This document shows, piece after piece, positions 1 through 7,100 of a DNA stretch of 64,000 nucleotides. The first letter of the stretch is position 1. Every line of letters begins with the position of its first letter. A model generated the notes under the pieces. The model ran no database searches, was not told where the DNA came from, and worked only from the letters and a program-made list of their open reading frames with translations. This stretch comes from VRUE01 sp963728045 (lineage in GTDB: Bacteria; Actinomycetota; Thermoleophilia; Solirubrobacterales; 70-9), in the NCBI GenBank assembly GCA_963728045.1, contig CAVSIE010000002.1, forward strand, positions 186,001-250,000, written 5' to 3'. The translations under genes were made by a program, and so were the position numbers.

Positions 1-1461
1 CCGAGCGGCGAAGTCCTCCTCGGAGACCTCGTAGGCGTCGGGCGAGCGACGCCCTTGGCCGAAGCCGCAGAAGGCGCAGCCGACCACGCAGATGTTGGTG
101 AAGTTGATGTTCCGGTTGACGACGAAGGTGACCCGGTCGCCGGCCAGCTCCTGGCGAAGCTCATCAGCAGCAACCCGCATCTCCTCGATGACCTCAGGTC
201 GTGCCTCGGCAAAGAGCGCCGTCAGCTCGTCCTCGCTCAGCTCCTCCCCCTCGCAACCCTTGGCGATCGCTTCGGGTGCGAGCGCGCCGTTGATCGACTC
301 TTCCGAGCGCCGCCCCGACCCGCGCCGCGGAATGAAGCTCCAGTACTTCAGCTTCACCACATCGAGGACCCCCTGCTCCATCCACTCGGGGTCCATGTAT
401 TGCGGATAGACGCACAACCGCTCGGTCAATGCGTATCCCTTGGGAGCCAACTCCTTTCGCACCTGATGGGGGCTCGGAAACGGCTCCTCAGGTGAGATGT
501 GATCCCCGTTCGCCGACAGCCCACCGAGATCGGTCGCTCCCGCTTCGACCAGCTCGGGCCAAGCGTCCGACAAGTTCGGCGGCACCTGGATCCCAACGTC
601 CGGCATCAGCCGTTTGCACTCGGCTATCAGCCGCTTGATGTCATCGATGCTGACTGGACTCGCCCACGCTGGCAGGGACGATGGGGACTCCCCCGATGGG
701 AACTCGCGGAGCGGAGTTCCTTTCGCCCCTGCGTCCGCATGGGACGGAGCCCCAGCGGGGGGGTCCCCATCGTCCCCCCATCTCCGGCGCGCCGAAGCAT
801 CGGCGATGTCAGCTACCTCTTGCCCGTAATACCTCGGGTGCGGAACGAAGTTCTGCAGGATGACCTCCTGCAGGTGCCCGTAGCGGTCGTGCAGCTCGGC
901 CAGAGCTTCCAGCGATTCGATTCTCTCCTGCTCGCTCTCGCCGATGCCGACCAGGATCCCGCTGGTGAAGGGGATTTTCAGCTCGCCCGCCGCCTCGATC
1001 GTGGCCAGCCTTTTGGCTGGGTGCTTGGTCGGGGAGCCCGCGTGGACGGTGTCCATCAGGTGCTCGGCGGTGGACTCCAGCATCAGGCCCTGGGAGGCGG
1101 TCACCTCGCGCAGGCGGGCGAGGTCGTCGCGGTCGAGGACGCCGATGTTGGTGTGGGGCAGGATGCCTCGCTCCAGCGCCCGCTCGCAGGCCCAGACGAC
1201 GTAGGAGGTGAAGTCGTCGTGGCCCCACTCGGCCAGCCGGGCCGCGACCTCAGCATTCACCTCCGGCCGCTCACCGGTGAGGACGAGCAGCTCCTTGGCA
1301 TTGCGCCGCTCGGCCTCGTCGAGGCGCCGTTCCACCTCCTCGGGCGAGTGGATATGGGCGCGATGCGTAGCGAACGCGCAGTACTTGCAGTGGCACTGGC
1401 AGGTGCGCGAAAGGGAGAGCGTGTAGTTCCGCGAGAAGGTGACCCGGCGCACGACCGCCAC
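1..1461 (-). CDS. fbiC: FO synthase (fused CofG-CofH), 3' end outside window
   Basis: Bifunctional radical-SAM enzyme that makes the deazaflavin FO, the chromophore of coenzyme F420. Reading from the GTG at 1461 (an in-frame TAG lies just upstream), 487 codons stay open to the window edge, so the C-terminal part is missing. The CofG cluster motif is C21-x3-C25-x2-C28 (RTCQCHCKYCAF); the CofH motif is C458-x3-C462-x2-C465 (NICVVGCAFCGF). Both halves share one frame, as in actinobacterial FbiC. Residues roughly 226-270, between the CofG segments QNFVPHPRYYG and IQVPPNL, are Gly/Pro/Ser-rich and encoded by a long palindrome (see 675-776), so this segment looks like an in-frame insertion. An alternative start is the GTG at 1452. 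Confidence 0.93.
   Translation of the reverse strand, partial: MAVVRRVTFSRNYTLSLSRTCQCHCKYCAFATHRAHIHSPEEVERRLDEAERRNAKELLVLTGERPEVNAEVAARLAEWGHDDFTSYVVWACERALERGILPHTNIGVLDRDDLARLREVTASQGLMLESTAEHLMDTVHAGSPTKHPAKRLATIEAAGELKIPFTSGILVGIGESEQERIESLEALAELHDRYGHLQEVILQNFVPHPRYYGQEVADIADASARRRWGDDGDPPAGAPSHADAGAKGTPLREFPSGESPSSLPAWASPVSIDDIKRLIAECKRLMPDVGIQVPPNLSDAWPELVEAGATDLGGLSANGDHISPEEPFPSPHQVRKELAPKGYALTERLCVYPQYMDPEWMEQGVLDVVKLKYWSFIPRRGSGRRSEESINGALAPEAIAKGCEGEELSEDELTALFAEARPEVIEEMRVAADELRQELAGDRVTFVVNRNINFTNICVVGCAFCGFGQGRRSPDAYEVSEEDFAAR
675..776. repeat. Palindromic element inside fbiC (102 bp)
   Basis: Two 21-base arms at 675-695 and 756-776 are inverted copies differing at one position; the arm core reads GGGACGATGGGGAC. 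The interior holds a smaller stem (GGAACTC with GAGTTCC). The element spans 102 bases, exactly 34 codons, and the fbiC frame passes through it without a stop. The arm core resembles that of the palindrome at 7005-7074. It looks like a REP/RPE-type palindromic insertion; origin is inferred. Confidence 0.7.
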
Positions 1462-1483
1462 TCTAGTGCGGGGCTAGAAACAG

Positions 1484-1518
1484 GCGAGCCGCCGGGGCGT
1501 GCAGTCCCGGCGGCTCGC
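1484..1518 (-). terminator. Hairpin terminator after the aquaporin gene
   Basis: A perfect 13-base stem (1484-1496 paired with 1506-1518) with a 9-base loop lies in the gap between the aquaporin stop and the fbiC start. It is GC-rich and lacks a clear T-run, so factor-independent activity is uncertain. Confidence 0.6.
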
Positions 1519-1532
1519 GAAGCTACTGAGGC

Positions 1533-2294
1533 TCAGGAAGCGCCGCTGGGCTTCGGCGCAGCGGCGGTGGGCTTGACCCGCTCCGGCGGCTCGGTCGGCG
1601 CCGGTCCACCTGGCTCGAGCACAAACTTGAAGATGCCGACGGCGGCGAGGGCGCCGACGATCGGGCCGACGATGTAGGGCCAGACGCCACCCCACTCGTT
1701 ACCGACCAGCGCCGGGCCGAACCAGCGCGCCGGGTTGAAGGAGCCGCCGTCCAGCGGCCCGCCGACCATGACGATGAAGCCCAGCGTGATGCCGATAGCG
1801 AGTGGCGCCCAGTCCTTGACGCTCTTTTTCGAGAAGACCGCGGCGAGGATCACCAGGACGAGGCAGAAGGTGCCGATCGCCTCGATGATCATCCCCTGGA
1901 AGTCGCCGCCGAGCAGGCCGCTGACCTGGACCGCGCCGTAGTTGGTGGCCCGTCCCTCGTCGAGCAGCAACCCCTTGCAGAGCAGAGCGCCGAGCACGCC
2001 GCCGGAGAGCTGGGCGAGCATGTAGATCAGCGCGTCCATCGACGAGATCCGCCTGATCGCGAGCACCGCGAGCGTCACCGCGGGGTTGAAGTGGCCGCCG
2101 CTGGCGATGCCGAACATCACGATCAGCCCGAACAACAGGAAAGCGTGAACGAGGCCAATGACGGCGAAGTCCGATCCGAACTGTGCCTGTTCGCCGGTCG
2201 AGACGAACAGCACGACGACGCTGGTGACGAAGAACACCAGCAGGAAGGTGCCGATTAGCTCGGCAAGGTAAGCCGGAAGTCCTCTTTGCTGCAC
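1533..2294 (-). CDS. MIP-family aquaporin
   Basis: A 253-residue channel protein of the major intrinsic protein family, expected to move water or small neutral solutes across the cytoplasmic membrane. Six hydrophobic segments are visible, and both family NPA boxes are intact: SGGHFNPAVTLA in the first half and GGSFNPARWFGPAL in the second. The NPARWFGPAL ending resembles AqpZ-type rather than glycerol-facilitator boxes, but substrate cannot be decided from sequence alone. The start ATG is preceded by an AGGAGGAGAG ribosome site. The tail (about 30 residues) is Pro/Ala-rich. It is divergent from the lipoprotein gene at 2375 and ends at the hairpin 1484-1518. Confidence 0.9.
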   Translation of the reverse strand: MQQRGLPAYLAELIGTFLLVFFVTSVVVLFVSTGEQAQFGSDFAVIGLVHAFLLFGLIVMFGIASGGHFNPAVTLAVLAIRRISSMDALIYMLAQLSGGVLGALLCKGLLLDEGRATNYGAVQVSGLLGGDFQGMIIEAIGTFCLVLVILAAVFSKKSVKDWAPLAIGITLGFIVMVGGPLDGGSFNPARWFGPALVGNEWGGVWPYIVGPIVGALAAVGIFKFVLEPGGPAPTEPPERVKPTAAAPKPSGAS

Positions 2295-2374
2295 GCTCTC
2301 CTCCTAGTTCCCAGGTTGCGGTTTCGCGCGCGGCAGTCTACTCACATCGACCGAGCCAATAAGGTCTGCCCCAC

Positions 2375-3331
2375 ATGAGATGGGGTACCGCGCTGCTGGC
2401 GGTCGCCCTGCTGGTGGCTGGCGCAATCGGCTGCGGTGGGAGCGACGCGGAACCGGGCGCGCCGAGCGGCGCGACGCTGGTGCTCGATTTCACCCCCAAC
2501 GCGGCTCACTCGGGGATCTACGCGGCGCGGGAGCGGGGCTTCTACGCCGACGCGGGGATCGACCTGACCGTACGCCAGCCGGGCGAATCGACCGACGCGC
2601 CGAAGCTGCTCGAGGCGGGACGAGCCGAGCTCGCGATCCTCGACATCCACGACCTCGGGATCGCCCGCGAGCGCGGGCTCGACCTGGTCGGCGTGATGCC
2701 GCTGGTGCAGCGCCCACTGGCCGCCGTGCTCGCTCGCGGCGACAGTCCGGTGCGCCGCCCGCGTGATCTCGAAGGCGGCGCCGTCGGAGTGACAGGACTG
2801 CCCTCCGACGAAGCCGTGGTCGACTCCGAGGTGAGCGCCGACGGCGGCAATCCCTCGCAGGTGCGCCGAGTCACGATCGGCTTCAACGCAGTCGCCTCGC
2901 TCGCCGCCGGCCGCGTCGACGCGGTGACGGGGTTCTGGAACGCCGAGGGAGTGGCGCTGCGACGCCAGGGCATCCCGACCCGGGTCTTCAAGGTCGACCG
3001 CTACGGCGCCCCGCCCTACCCCGAGCTCGTCCTGGCCACCTCGCGCCGCACACTGGAGCGCGACCCCGAGCTGATCGACGCCGTCGTCGACGCCACCACC
3101 CGCGGCTACGCCTTCGCAGTTCGCGACCCCCAGCACGCGCTTGATGACTTGCTAGCCGCCGCCCCAACCCTCGATCGCGCCGAACAGGCGGCCCAGCTCC
3201 GGGCCCTCGGCCCTCTCCTCCGCCCCGCAGCCTTCAACCCAGCGGTGCTGCGCAAGTGGGCAGCGTGGGACCTCGAGCACGGAATCCTCGAGCGGCCGCT
3301 GAACGTCGACGCGGCCTTCCAGCTGCGCTGA
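2375..3331 (+). CDS. ABC transporter substrate-binding lipoprotein, NMT1/THI5-like
   Basis: A 318-residue secreted lipoprotein. The N-terminus is a short signal with lipobox LVAGAIGC, so Cys21 should be lipidated. The body matches the NMT1/THI5-like/SsuA periplasmic-binding fold (LDFTPNAAHSGIYAARERGFYADAGIDL near residues 36-64), a family that binds thiamine-pyrimidine precursors and similar small molecules for ABC import. No permease or ATPase gene is adjacent, so the partner transporter is elsewhere or the system is partial; ligand identity is inference. It is convergent with the operon ending at 3394 and a palindrome follows the stop directly. Confidence 0.85.
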   Translation: MRWGTALLAVALLVAGAIGCGGSDAEPGAPSGATLVLDFTPNAAHSGIYAARERGFYADAGIDLTVRQPGESTDAPKLLEAGRAELAILDIHDLGIARERGLDLVGVMPLVQRPLAAVLARGDSPVRRPRDLEGGAVGVTGLPSDEAVVDSEVSADGGNPSQVRRVTIGFNAVASLAAGRVDAVTGFWNAEGVALRRQGIPTRVFKVDRYGAPPYPELVLATSRRTLERDPELIDAVVDATTRGYAFAVRDPQHALDDLLAAAPTLDRAEQAAQLRALGPLLRPAAFNPAVLRKWAAWDLEHGILERPLNVDAAFQLR

Positions 3332-3336
3332 ATGAA

Positions 3337-3403
3337 GAGGGACTGATGCCCCTCCGATGGAGACTCAGCCGAAGGGCCTCCAGCGGAGGGGCATCAGTGC
3401 CTC
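3337..3403. repeat. Palindrome between convergent genes (terminator-like)
   Basis: Arms at 3337-3356 and 3384-3403 (core GACTGATGCCCCTCCG) pair at 19 of 20 positions around a 27-base loop. The left arm begins 5 bases after the lipoprotein stop and the right arm includes the last codons and stop of the minus-strand gene ending at 3394. Its location between convergent genes suggests a bidirectional terminator. Arm composition is only loosely like the palindromes at 675 and 7005. Confidence 0.6.
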
Positions 3404-3723
3404 CCATCCAGCAGTCGTTCGGCCAACTGCGGCAGTTCGCGCGCCATTCGCGAACGCGGCACAACGAGATCGACCCCCGCCGCCTCAGCGGCCTCGCGGG
3501 TCTCGACCTGCACGTGCGAGTAGTAGCCAAGCACCGGCACACCGAGCCCGGCCAGCACCTCCGGGTTCTCCGCATCCAAGTCGGCGACGAGAAGCTCGGC
3601 GCCGTCGAGCGGCGCCTCTTGAATCGAGGGCGAGAGAGTCACCTCGTGACCGGCAGCTTTCAAAGTGGCCTCAACCTTGCTGCCAAGCAGCAGGTCCGAA
3701 GCTACGGCGACGACGCGAGCCAC
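3394..3723 (-). CDS. Small receiver-like protein, function unknown
   Basis: A 109-residue soluble protein starting with VARVVAVASDLLLGSKVEATLKAAGH, which looks like the first beta-strand and helix of a CheY-like receiver or flavodoxin-like Rossmann fold. A short acidic stretch (ADLDAEN) sits where the receiver phospho-acceptor would be, but the canonical set of phosphorylation residues is not clearly complete. The GTG start at 3723 overlaps the TAG stop of the upstream gene (TAGTG), so the pair is translationally coupled. A longer start would overlap that gene deeply and is less likely. Function is not assigned. Confidence 0.7.
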   Translation of the reverse strand: MARVVAVASDLLLGSKVEATLKAAGHEVTLSPSIQEAPLDGAELLVADLDAENPEVLAGLGVPVLGYYSHVQVETREAAEAAGVDLVVPRSRMARELPQLAERLLDGRH

Positions 3724-4085
3724 TACAGCGAGCGGCGCTGGCGGAACTCTTCGCGGACGCTCTCCGGCCGGCCCCACATCTGCACGACCTCAGCTCGCCC
3801 CTCGCGCACCTCGCGCACCTGCATCTCGCCGGCGACGCCTTCGCCGTCGAGCTTCGCCAGCACGCCCTTCACCGTCTCCGCCGCCGCCGCGTGGCCGAAG
3901 CTGTGCGCGACGAGCAGTCGCCAGTGCCAGTCCGCCTCCGAGTAGGGCTGGGCGTTGACCTGGCTGAGGGCGACCGCCGTGTCGACGTACTGGCTCTCGT
4001 CCTCGATTCGCAGGTCGACCTCCAGGTCGGTCCAATCCGGCGGCAGCGAGTCGAGCACCTGCTGGAAGTCGTCGGCCAAGGCCAC
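3723..4085 (-). CDS. Conserved hypothetical protein, 120 aa
   Basis: A 120-residue acidic soluble protein starting MALADDFQQVLDSLPPDWTDLEVDL. It has no signal peptide or membrane segment. The pattern of a short N-terminal helix followed by a beta-rich body ending in EVREGRAEVVQMWGRPESVREEF is distinctive, but I do not recognise a named family. It is coupled to the receiver-like gene by a one-base overlap and lies 9 bases downstream of the DtxR gene on the same strand, so it may be co-transcribed with the metal operon. No function is claimed. Confidence 0.7.
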   Translation of the reverse strand: MALADDFQQVLDSLPPDWTDLEVDLRIEDESQYVDTAVALSQVNAQPYSEADWHWRLLVAHSFGHAAAAETVKGVLAKLDGEGVAGEMQVREVREGRAEVVQMWGRPESVREEFRQRRSL

Positions 4086-4094
4086 GAGGGCAGC

Positions 4095-4553
4095 CTAGCC
4101 GCTGGGCGGACGCAGGTCAGGACCTGGGATCGGGGTGCCGTGGGGGTCGTGACTGGGTTCGCCGAGCTTGGCGGCTATCAGCAGCTCCAGCTCCTCGGAG
4201 ATGTAGTGCTCGAGCACCTCGGCCTCGGCGTGGACGCGGTCGTCGGGCATGCCCAGCGCCTCGGAGAGGTAGGCCTCGATCAAGCGGTGGTGGCGGATCA
4301 CCTCGAGCGCGACCTTCTCCCCGGCAGGGGTCAGGGTGACGCCCTTGTAAGGAAGGTAATCGACCAGCCCCAGCTCGTCGAGCCGCTTCAGCATCGAGGT
4401 CGCCGTGGCGGGCGTCACCCCAAGGCGCTCCGCCAGCTCGCCGTTCGTCACCGGTCCCTCCCGCTCCAGCGCCACGGCGTAGATCGCCTTCGCGTAGTCC
4501 TCGATCGCCTCCGTCCCCGCCGCCCCTCGAACGTTCTCGCTTCGCGCGCCCAT
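4095..4553 (-). CDS. DtxR/MntR-family metal-dependent regulator
   Basis: A 152-residue transcription factor. Residues about 15-75 form the winged helix: EAIEDYAKAIYAVALEREGPVTNGELAERLGVTPATATSMLKRLDELGLVDY is the DtxR/IdeR/MntR signature (described by its start and end). The dimerisation/metal domain follows, with HHRLIEAYLSEALG and HAEAEVLEHYISEELE holding the expected His/Glu ligands. No SH3-like third domain is present, so the length is MntR-like. ATG overlaps the stop of the ZIP gene by one base. It probably senses Fe or Mn and controls its own operon through the palindromes at 6957-6993. Confidence 0.88.
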   Translation of the reverse strand: MGARSENVRGAAGTEAIEDYAKAIYAVALEREGPVTNGELAERLGVTPATATSMLKRLDELGLVDYLPYKGVTLTPAGEKVALEVIRHHRLIEAYLSEALGMPDDRVHAEAEVLEHYISEELELLIAAKLGEPSHDPHGTPIPGPDLRPPSG

Positions 4554-5779
4554 CAGACCGCCACCAGCAGACCGGTCAGGTAGAGGGCGAGGATGCCGAC
4601 CAGGATGCCGACGACCGATACCGGGTGCAGGTAGCGACCCTCGTCGTCGCGCATCGCCGGTGAGATCTGCACCACCACCCTGGCGATCGCGCCGACCCCG
4701 ACGCCGAAGAGCAGAGCCGCGAGGCTGGGATTGAAGGCCGCCGCGCCGATCCAGGCGCCGAGCACCGCCGGAGCGCCCGCGATCAGCCCCAGGGCCGCGA
4801 GACGGCGGAGGCCGGGACGAGCGCTGGGACCGTCCTCGCCCTCGCGCAGCGGCGCCACGATCGCCAGCCCCTCGGTGGTGTTGTGGATCGCGAAGCCGAC
4901 CACCAGGAAGGCCCCCAGTGCGAGCGCCCCGGTCGCGTAGGCCGAGCCGATCGCCAGGCCCTCGCCGAGGTTGTGCAGGCCGATCCCGATCGCGACCAGC
5001 AGCGCCAGGTAGAGGCCGCCGGCCGCGGCGCCGCCACCGGCCGCCTCGCGACGGCGCGCCAGGTAGGCGTCGACCCCGGCCAGCGCCAGGTAGGCGGCAA
5101 TGCCGCCCGCGAAGACGAGCTCGGCGCCGCCGAAGGCGCCAGGCGCTTCACCCGCGATCTCCAGTCCCTCGAGGCCGGCGTCGATCCCGAGGAAGGCAAG
5201 CAGCCCGACGGTGAAGGCGATCAGCGCCCCGATCCAGCGCTCGCCGATGCGGCGCACGAAGGGCAGCCAGAGCATGCCGAGGCTGACCGGGATCACGCCC
5301 ACGTAGATCCCCAGCAGCGCCATCAAGCCGTAGAAGCTCAGGTCCGCCTCGGGGGTTTCGGCGGCAACGTCGATCGCAGCGTCGATCGTCCCCCCGGTGG
5401 AGGTGAGGATGAAGATCTCGTAGGCCTCGCCTTCGATCCAGGGGTATTCGATCCGCAGCGTGGTCGAGCCGAGCCGGCCGATCTCACGCCCCTCGCTGGT
5501 CGCGAACGGGGCGAAGGCGTCGTTGACCGCGACCTGGGCCACCTCGACCGGGTCAGGCCCGTCGTTGCGCAGGGTCAGCTCGATCTCGCCGGGGCGCAGC
5601 ACGGTGCGCTCGACCGAGACCTCCTCCACCGGAGGACCGGTCCGCTCGCCGAGCCCCGGCCCGCCGAGCAGCGCGAAGGCGCCGATCGCGACCGCGATCA
5701 GGGCGAGCGGGATCAGGCCCAGGGCCCAGGCCGGCAGGCGCCCCCCGCGCAGCTGCTCGGCCTGCGTGCCCGCCTCCAT
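4553..5779 (-). CDS. ZIP-family metal transporter with N-terminal extracytoplasmic domain
   Basis: A 408-residue membrane protein. An N-terminal transmembrane segment (about 15-40) is followed by a beta-rich Ig/cupredoxin-like stretch of roughly 95 residues, then about eight transmembrane helices of a ZIP carrier. The two metal-site helices carry HNLGEGLAIG and HNTTEGLAIV, the paired His/Glu motifs of the ZIP family. Substrate is probably Fe, Mn or Zn; co-transcription with a multicopper oxidase suggests iron or manganese, by inference. The ATG overlaps the oxidase stop (TGATG) and the gene runs into the DtxR gene in the same way. The long extracytoplasmic domain is beyond the usual ZIP length. 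Confidence 0.88.
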   Translation of the reverse strand: MEAGTQAEQLRGGRLPAWALGLIPLALIAVAIGAFALLGGPGLGERTGPPVEEVSVERTVLRPGEIELTLRNDGPDPVEVAQVAVNDAFAPFATSEGREIGRLGSTTLRIEYPWIEGEAYEIFILTSTGGTIDAAIDVAAETPEADLSFYGLMALLGIYVGVIPVSLGMLWLPFVRRIGERWIGALIAFTVGLLAFLGIDAGLEGLEIAGEAPGAFGGAELVFAGGIAAYLALAGVDAYLARRREAAGGGAAAGGLYLALLVAIGIGLHNLGEGLAIGSAYATGALALGAFLVVGFAIHNTTEGLAIVAPLREGEDGPSARPGLRRLAALGLIAGAPAVLGAWIGAAAFNPSLAALLFGVGVGAIARVVVQISPAMRDDEGRYLHPVSVVGILVGILALYLTGLLVAV

Positions 5780-6918
5780 CAGGCTGGCTTCCCGCCGCCC
5801 CAGGGCAGCTTGCAGTAGGCGGCTGCCGCAGCAGCCGGAGTGAGCAGCGACGGGTTGCCGACGCGGAAGAACCCGGTCCAGCCCAGCTCGGCGAACTCGC
5901 TGACGTGGGCGTGGAACATGTAGTCGCCGTCGAAGGGGAACTTCAGCTCGAGGATCGAGCGCTGGCCCTGGCCCTGGACGATCGTGTCGGTGAATTCGGC
6001 CGGCTCCAGCGAGGTGCCGGTCGGGTAGTGCTGGAAGAAGTTGGCGTGGACGTGGAACGAGTTCAGCGGGTCGTACTCGAGCACGTTGACCAGGTAGATC
6101 CGGACCAGCTCGTCGCGCGCCACCTGGATCGGGTCGTTGATGTAGTGGAAGCCGACCGTGTTGACCGCGTAGACCTCGTTGGCGAGGTCGAAGTTGGTGT
6201 CGAAGCCGTTCATCACCATCACCATCTCGTCGGCTTCCGGGCGGCCCTTCTTCGGGTCGATGATGAAGGCGCCGTAGAGCCCGCGGGCGATGTGGGCGGC
6301 CAGCGGCGCCACGTGGCAGTGGTAGAGGTGGAGGCCGAACGGCTCAGCCTCGAATTCGTAGGAGAACGCTTCCCCGGGCTCGATCTGGCCGCCTCCCTGG
6401 CGCTCGCCGATCCCCGGCATGCCGTCCATCAGCGCCGGGTGGATGCCGTGGAAGTGCATCGTGTGCGGGTGGGGGGAGCCGTTGACGAAGCGGATCCGCA
6501 GTCTCTCTCCCTCACGGGCGCGCAGGGTCGGCCCCGGGACGCGGCCGTTGTAGGTCCAGGCTTCGTACTTGACTCCTGGCGCAACTTCGATCTCCCTGTC
6601 GTGGGCGACGATCTCCCACTCGCGCAGGACGCGACCGCTGGCGAGGCGCCGTGTCTTGCCGTAGTCGAAGTCGCGCAGCAGCTGGCTGGGGTTGAAGCCG
6701 TTGGCGCGGTGGTCGACGCTTCGCCCGGGGGCGAAGGTCGCGTGGGCGAAGCTTTCGTGGCCCTTGTGGCCCGGGTTCCCGGCGGCGGCGGGGGCGCCGC
6801 CATGCGGACCCTCGGCGAGGGCGCTGCCGCCACGCTGAACCAGCGCGTTGAGACCAGCCGCGGCGGGGACGGTTGCCGCAACCCCGAGCAGCTTGCGCCG
6901 GCTGATCTTGCCGCCCAT
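5779..6918 (-). CDS. Two-domain multicopper oxidase, Tat-exported
   Basis: A 379-residue copper oxidase of the nitrite-reductase-like two-domain type. The N-terminus MGGKISRRKLLGVAAT is a twin-arginine signal; the ATG at 6918 has GGAG upstream and excludes an upstream open stretch that runs through a palindrome. Copper motifs are HTMHFHGIH (152-160), HLYHCHVAPLAAHI (197-210) in domain 1, and FHVH (288-291) and FHAHVSEF (335-342) in domain 2. This pattern suits a type-1 plus inter-subunit copper site. Exact substrate is unknown; ferroxidase or Mn/Cu oxidase activity beside a ZIP carrier is plausible. It leads a three-gene operon with 1-base overlaps throughout. Confidence 0.88.
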   Translation of the reverse strand: MGGKISRRKLLGVAATVPAAAGLNALVQRGGSALAEGPHGGAPAAAGNPGHKGHESFAHATFAPGRSVDHRANGFNPSQLLRDFDYGKTRRLASGRVLREWEIVAHDREIEVAPGVKYEAWTYNGRVPGPTLRAREGERLRIRFVNGSPHPHTMHFHGIHPALMDGMPGIGERQGGGQIEPGEAFSYEFEAEPFGLHLYHCHVAPLAAHIARGLYGAFIIDPKKGRPEADEMVMVMNGFDTNFDLANEVYAVNTVGFHYINDPIQVARDELVRIYLVNVLEYDPLNSFHVHANFFQHYPTGTSLEPAEFTDTIVQGQGQRSILELKFPFDGDYMFHAHVSEFAELGWTGFFRVGNPSLLTPAAAAAAYCKLPWGGGKPA

Positions 6919-6956
6919 GTTCAGGGCGCTCCTTCGCAGCTTCGCTTGCGGTGTGA

Positions 6957-6993
6957 TTTCGACACGTCTAAATCTGATTTTGACATATCTAAA
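6957..6993 (-). promoter_or_regulatory. Tandem palindromic operators upstream of the metal operon
   Basis: Two 16-base near-palindromes occur 21 bases apart: TTTCGACACGTCTAAA at 6957-6972 and TTTTGACATATCTAAA at 6978-6993 (consensus TTTnGACryrTCtAAA). Centre-to-centre spacing equals two helical turns. They lie 39-75 bases upstream of the oxidase start. The operon encodes a DtxR-family regulator, so DtxR autoregulation is the natural reading. Binding itself is inferred. Confidence 0.65.
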
Positions 6994-7004
6994 AGACGGT
7001 GGGC

Positions 7005-7074
7005 GGGGCGATGGGGATGACCCCCGCCCGAGCAACAGCGGGGAGGCTCGGTCGGGGGTCATCCCCATCGCCCC
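7005..7074. repeat. Large palindrome between divergent genes
   Basis: A perfect 22-base inverted repeat (7005-7026 with 7053-7074) whose arm core is CGATGGGGATGACCCCCG. The 26-base interior contains a second stem (CCGAGC with GCTCGG). The arm shares CGATGGGGA and CCCCCG with the fbiC palindrome. It lies between the metal operon promoter and ygfZ, so it is not simply a 3'-end terminator. Confidence 0.75.
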
Positions 7075-7100
7075 CGACCGGAGCTTCTTAGACTTGAGGG

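Noticed and set aside
499..1677. Long open stretch on the + strand opposite fbiC
   Set aside because: It lies opposite the strong CofG domain and runs into the aquaporin gene; high-GC antisense shadow.
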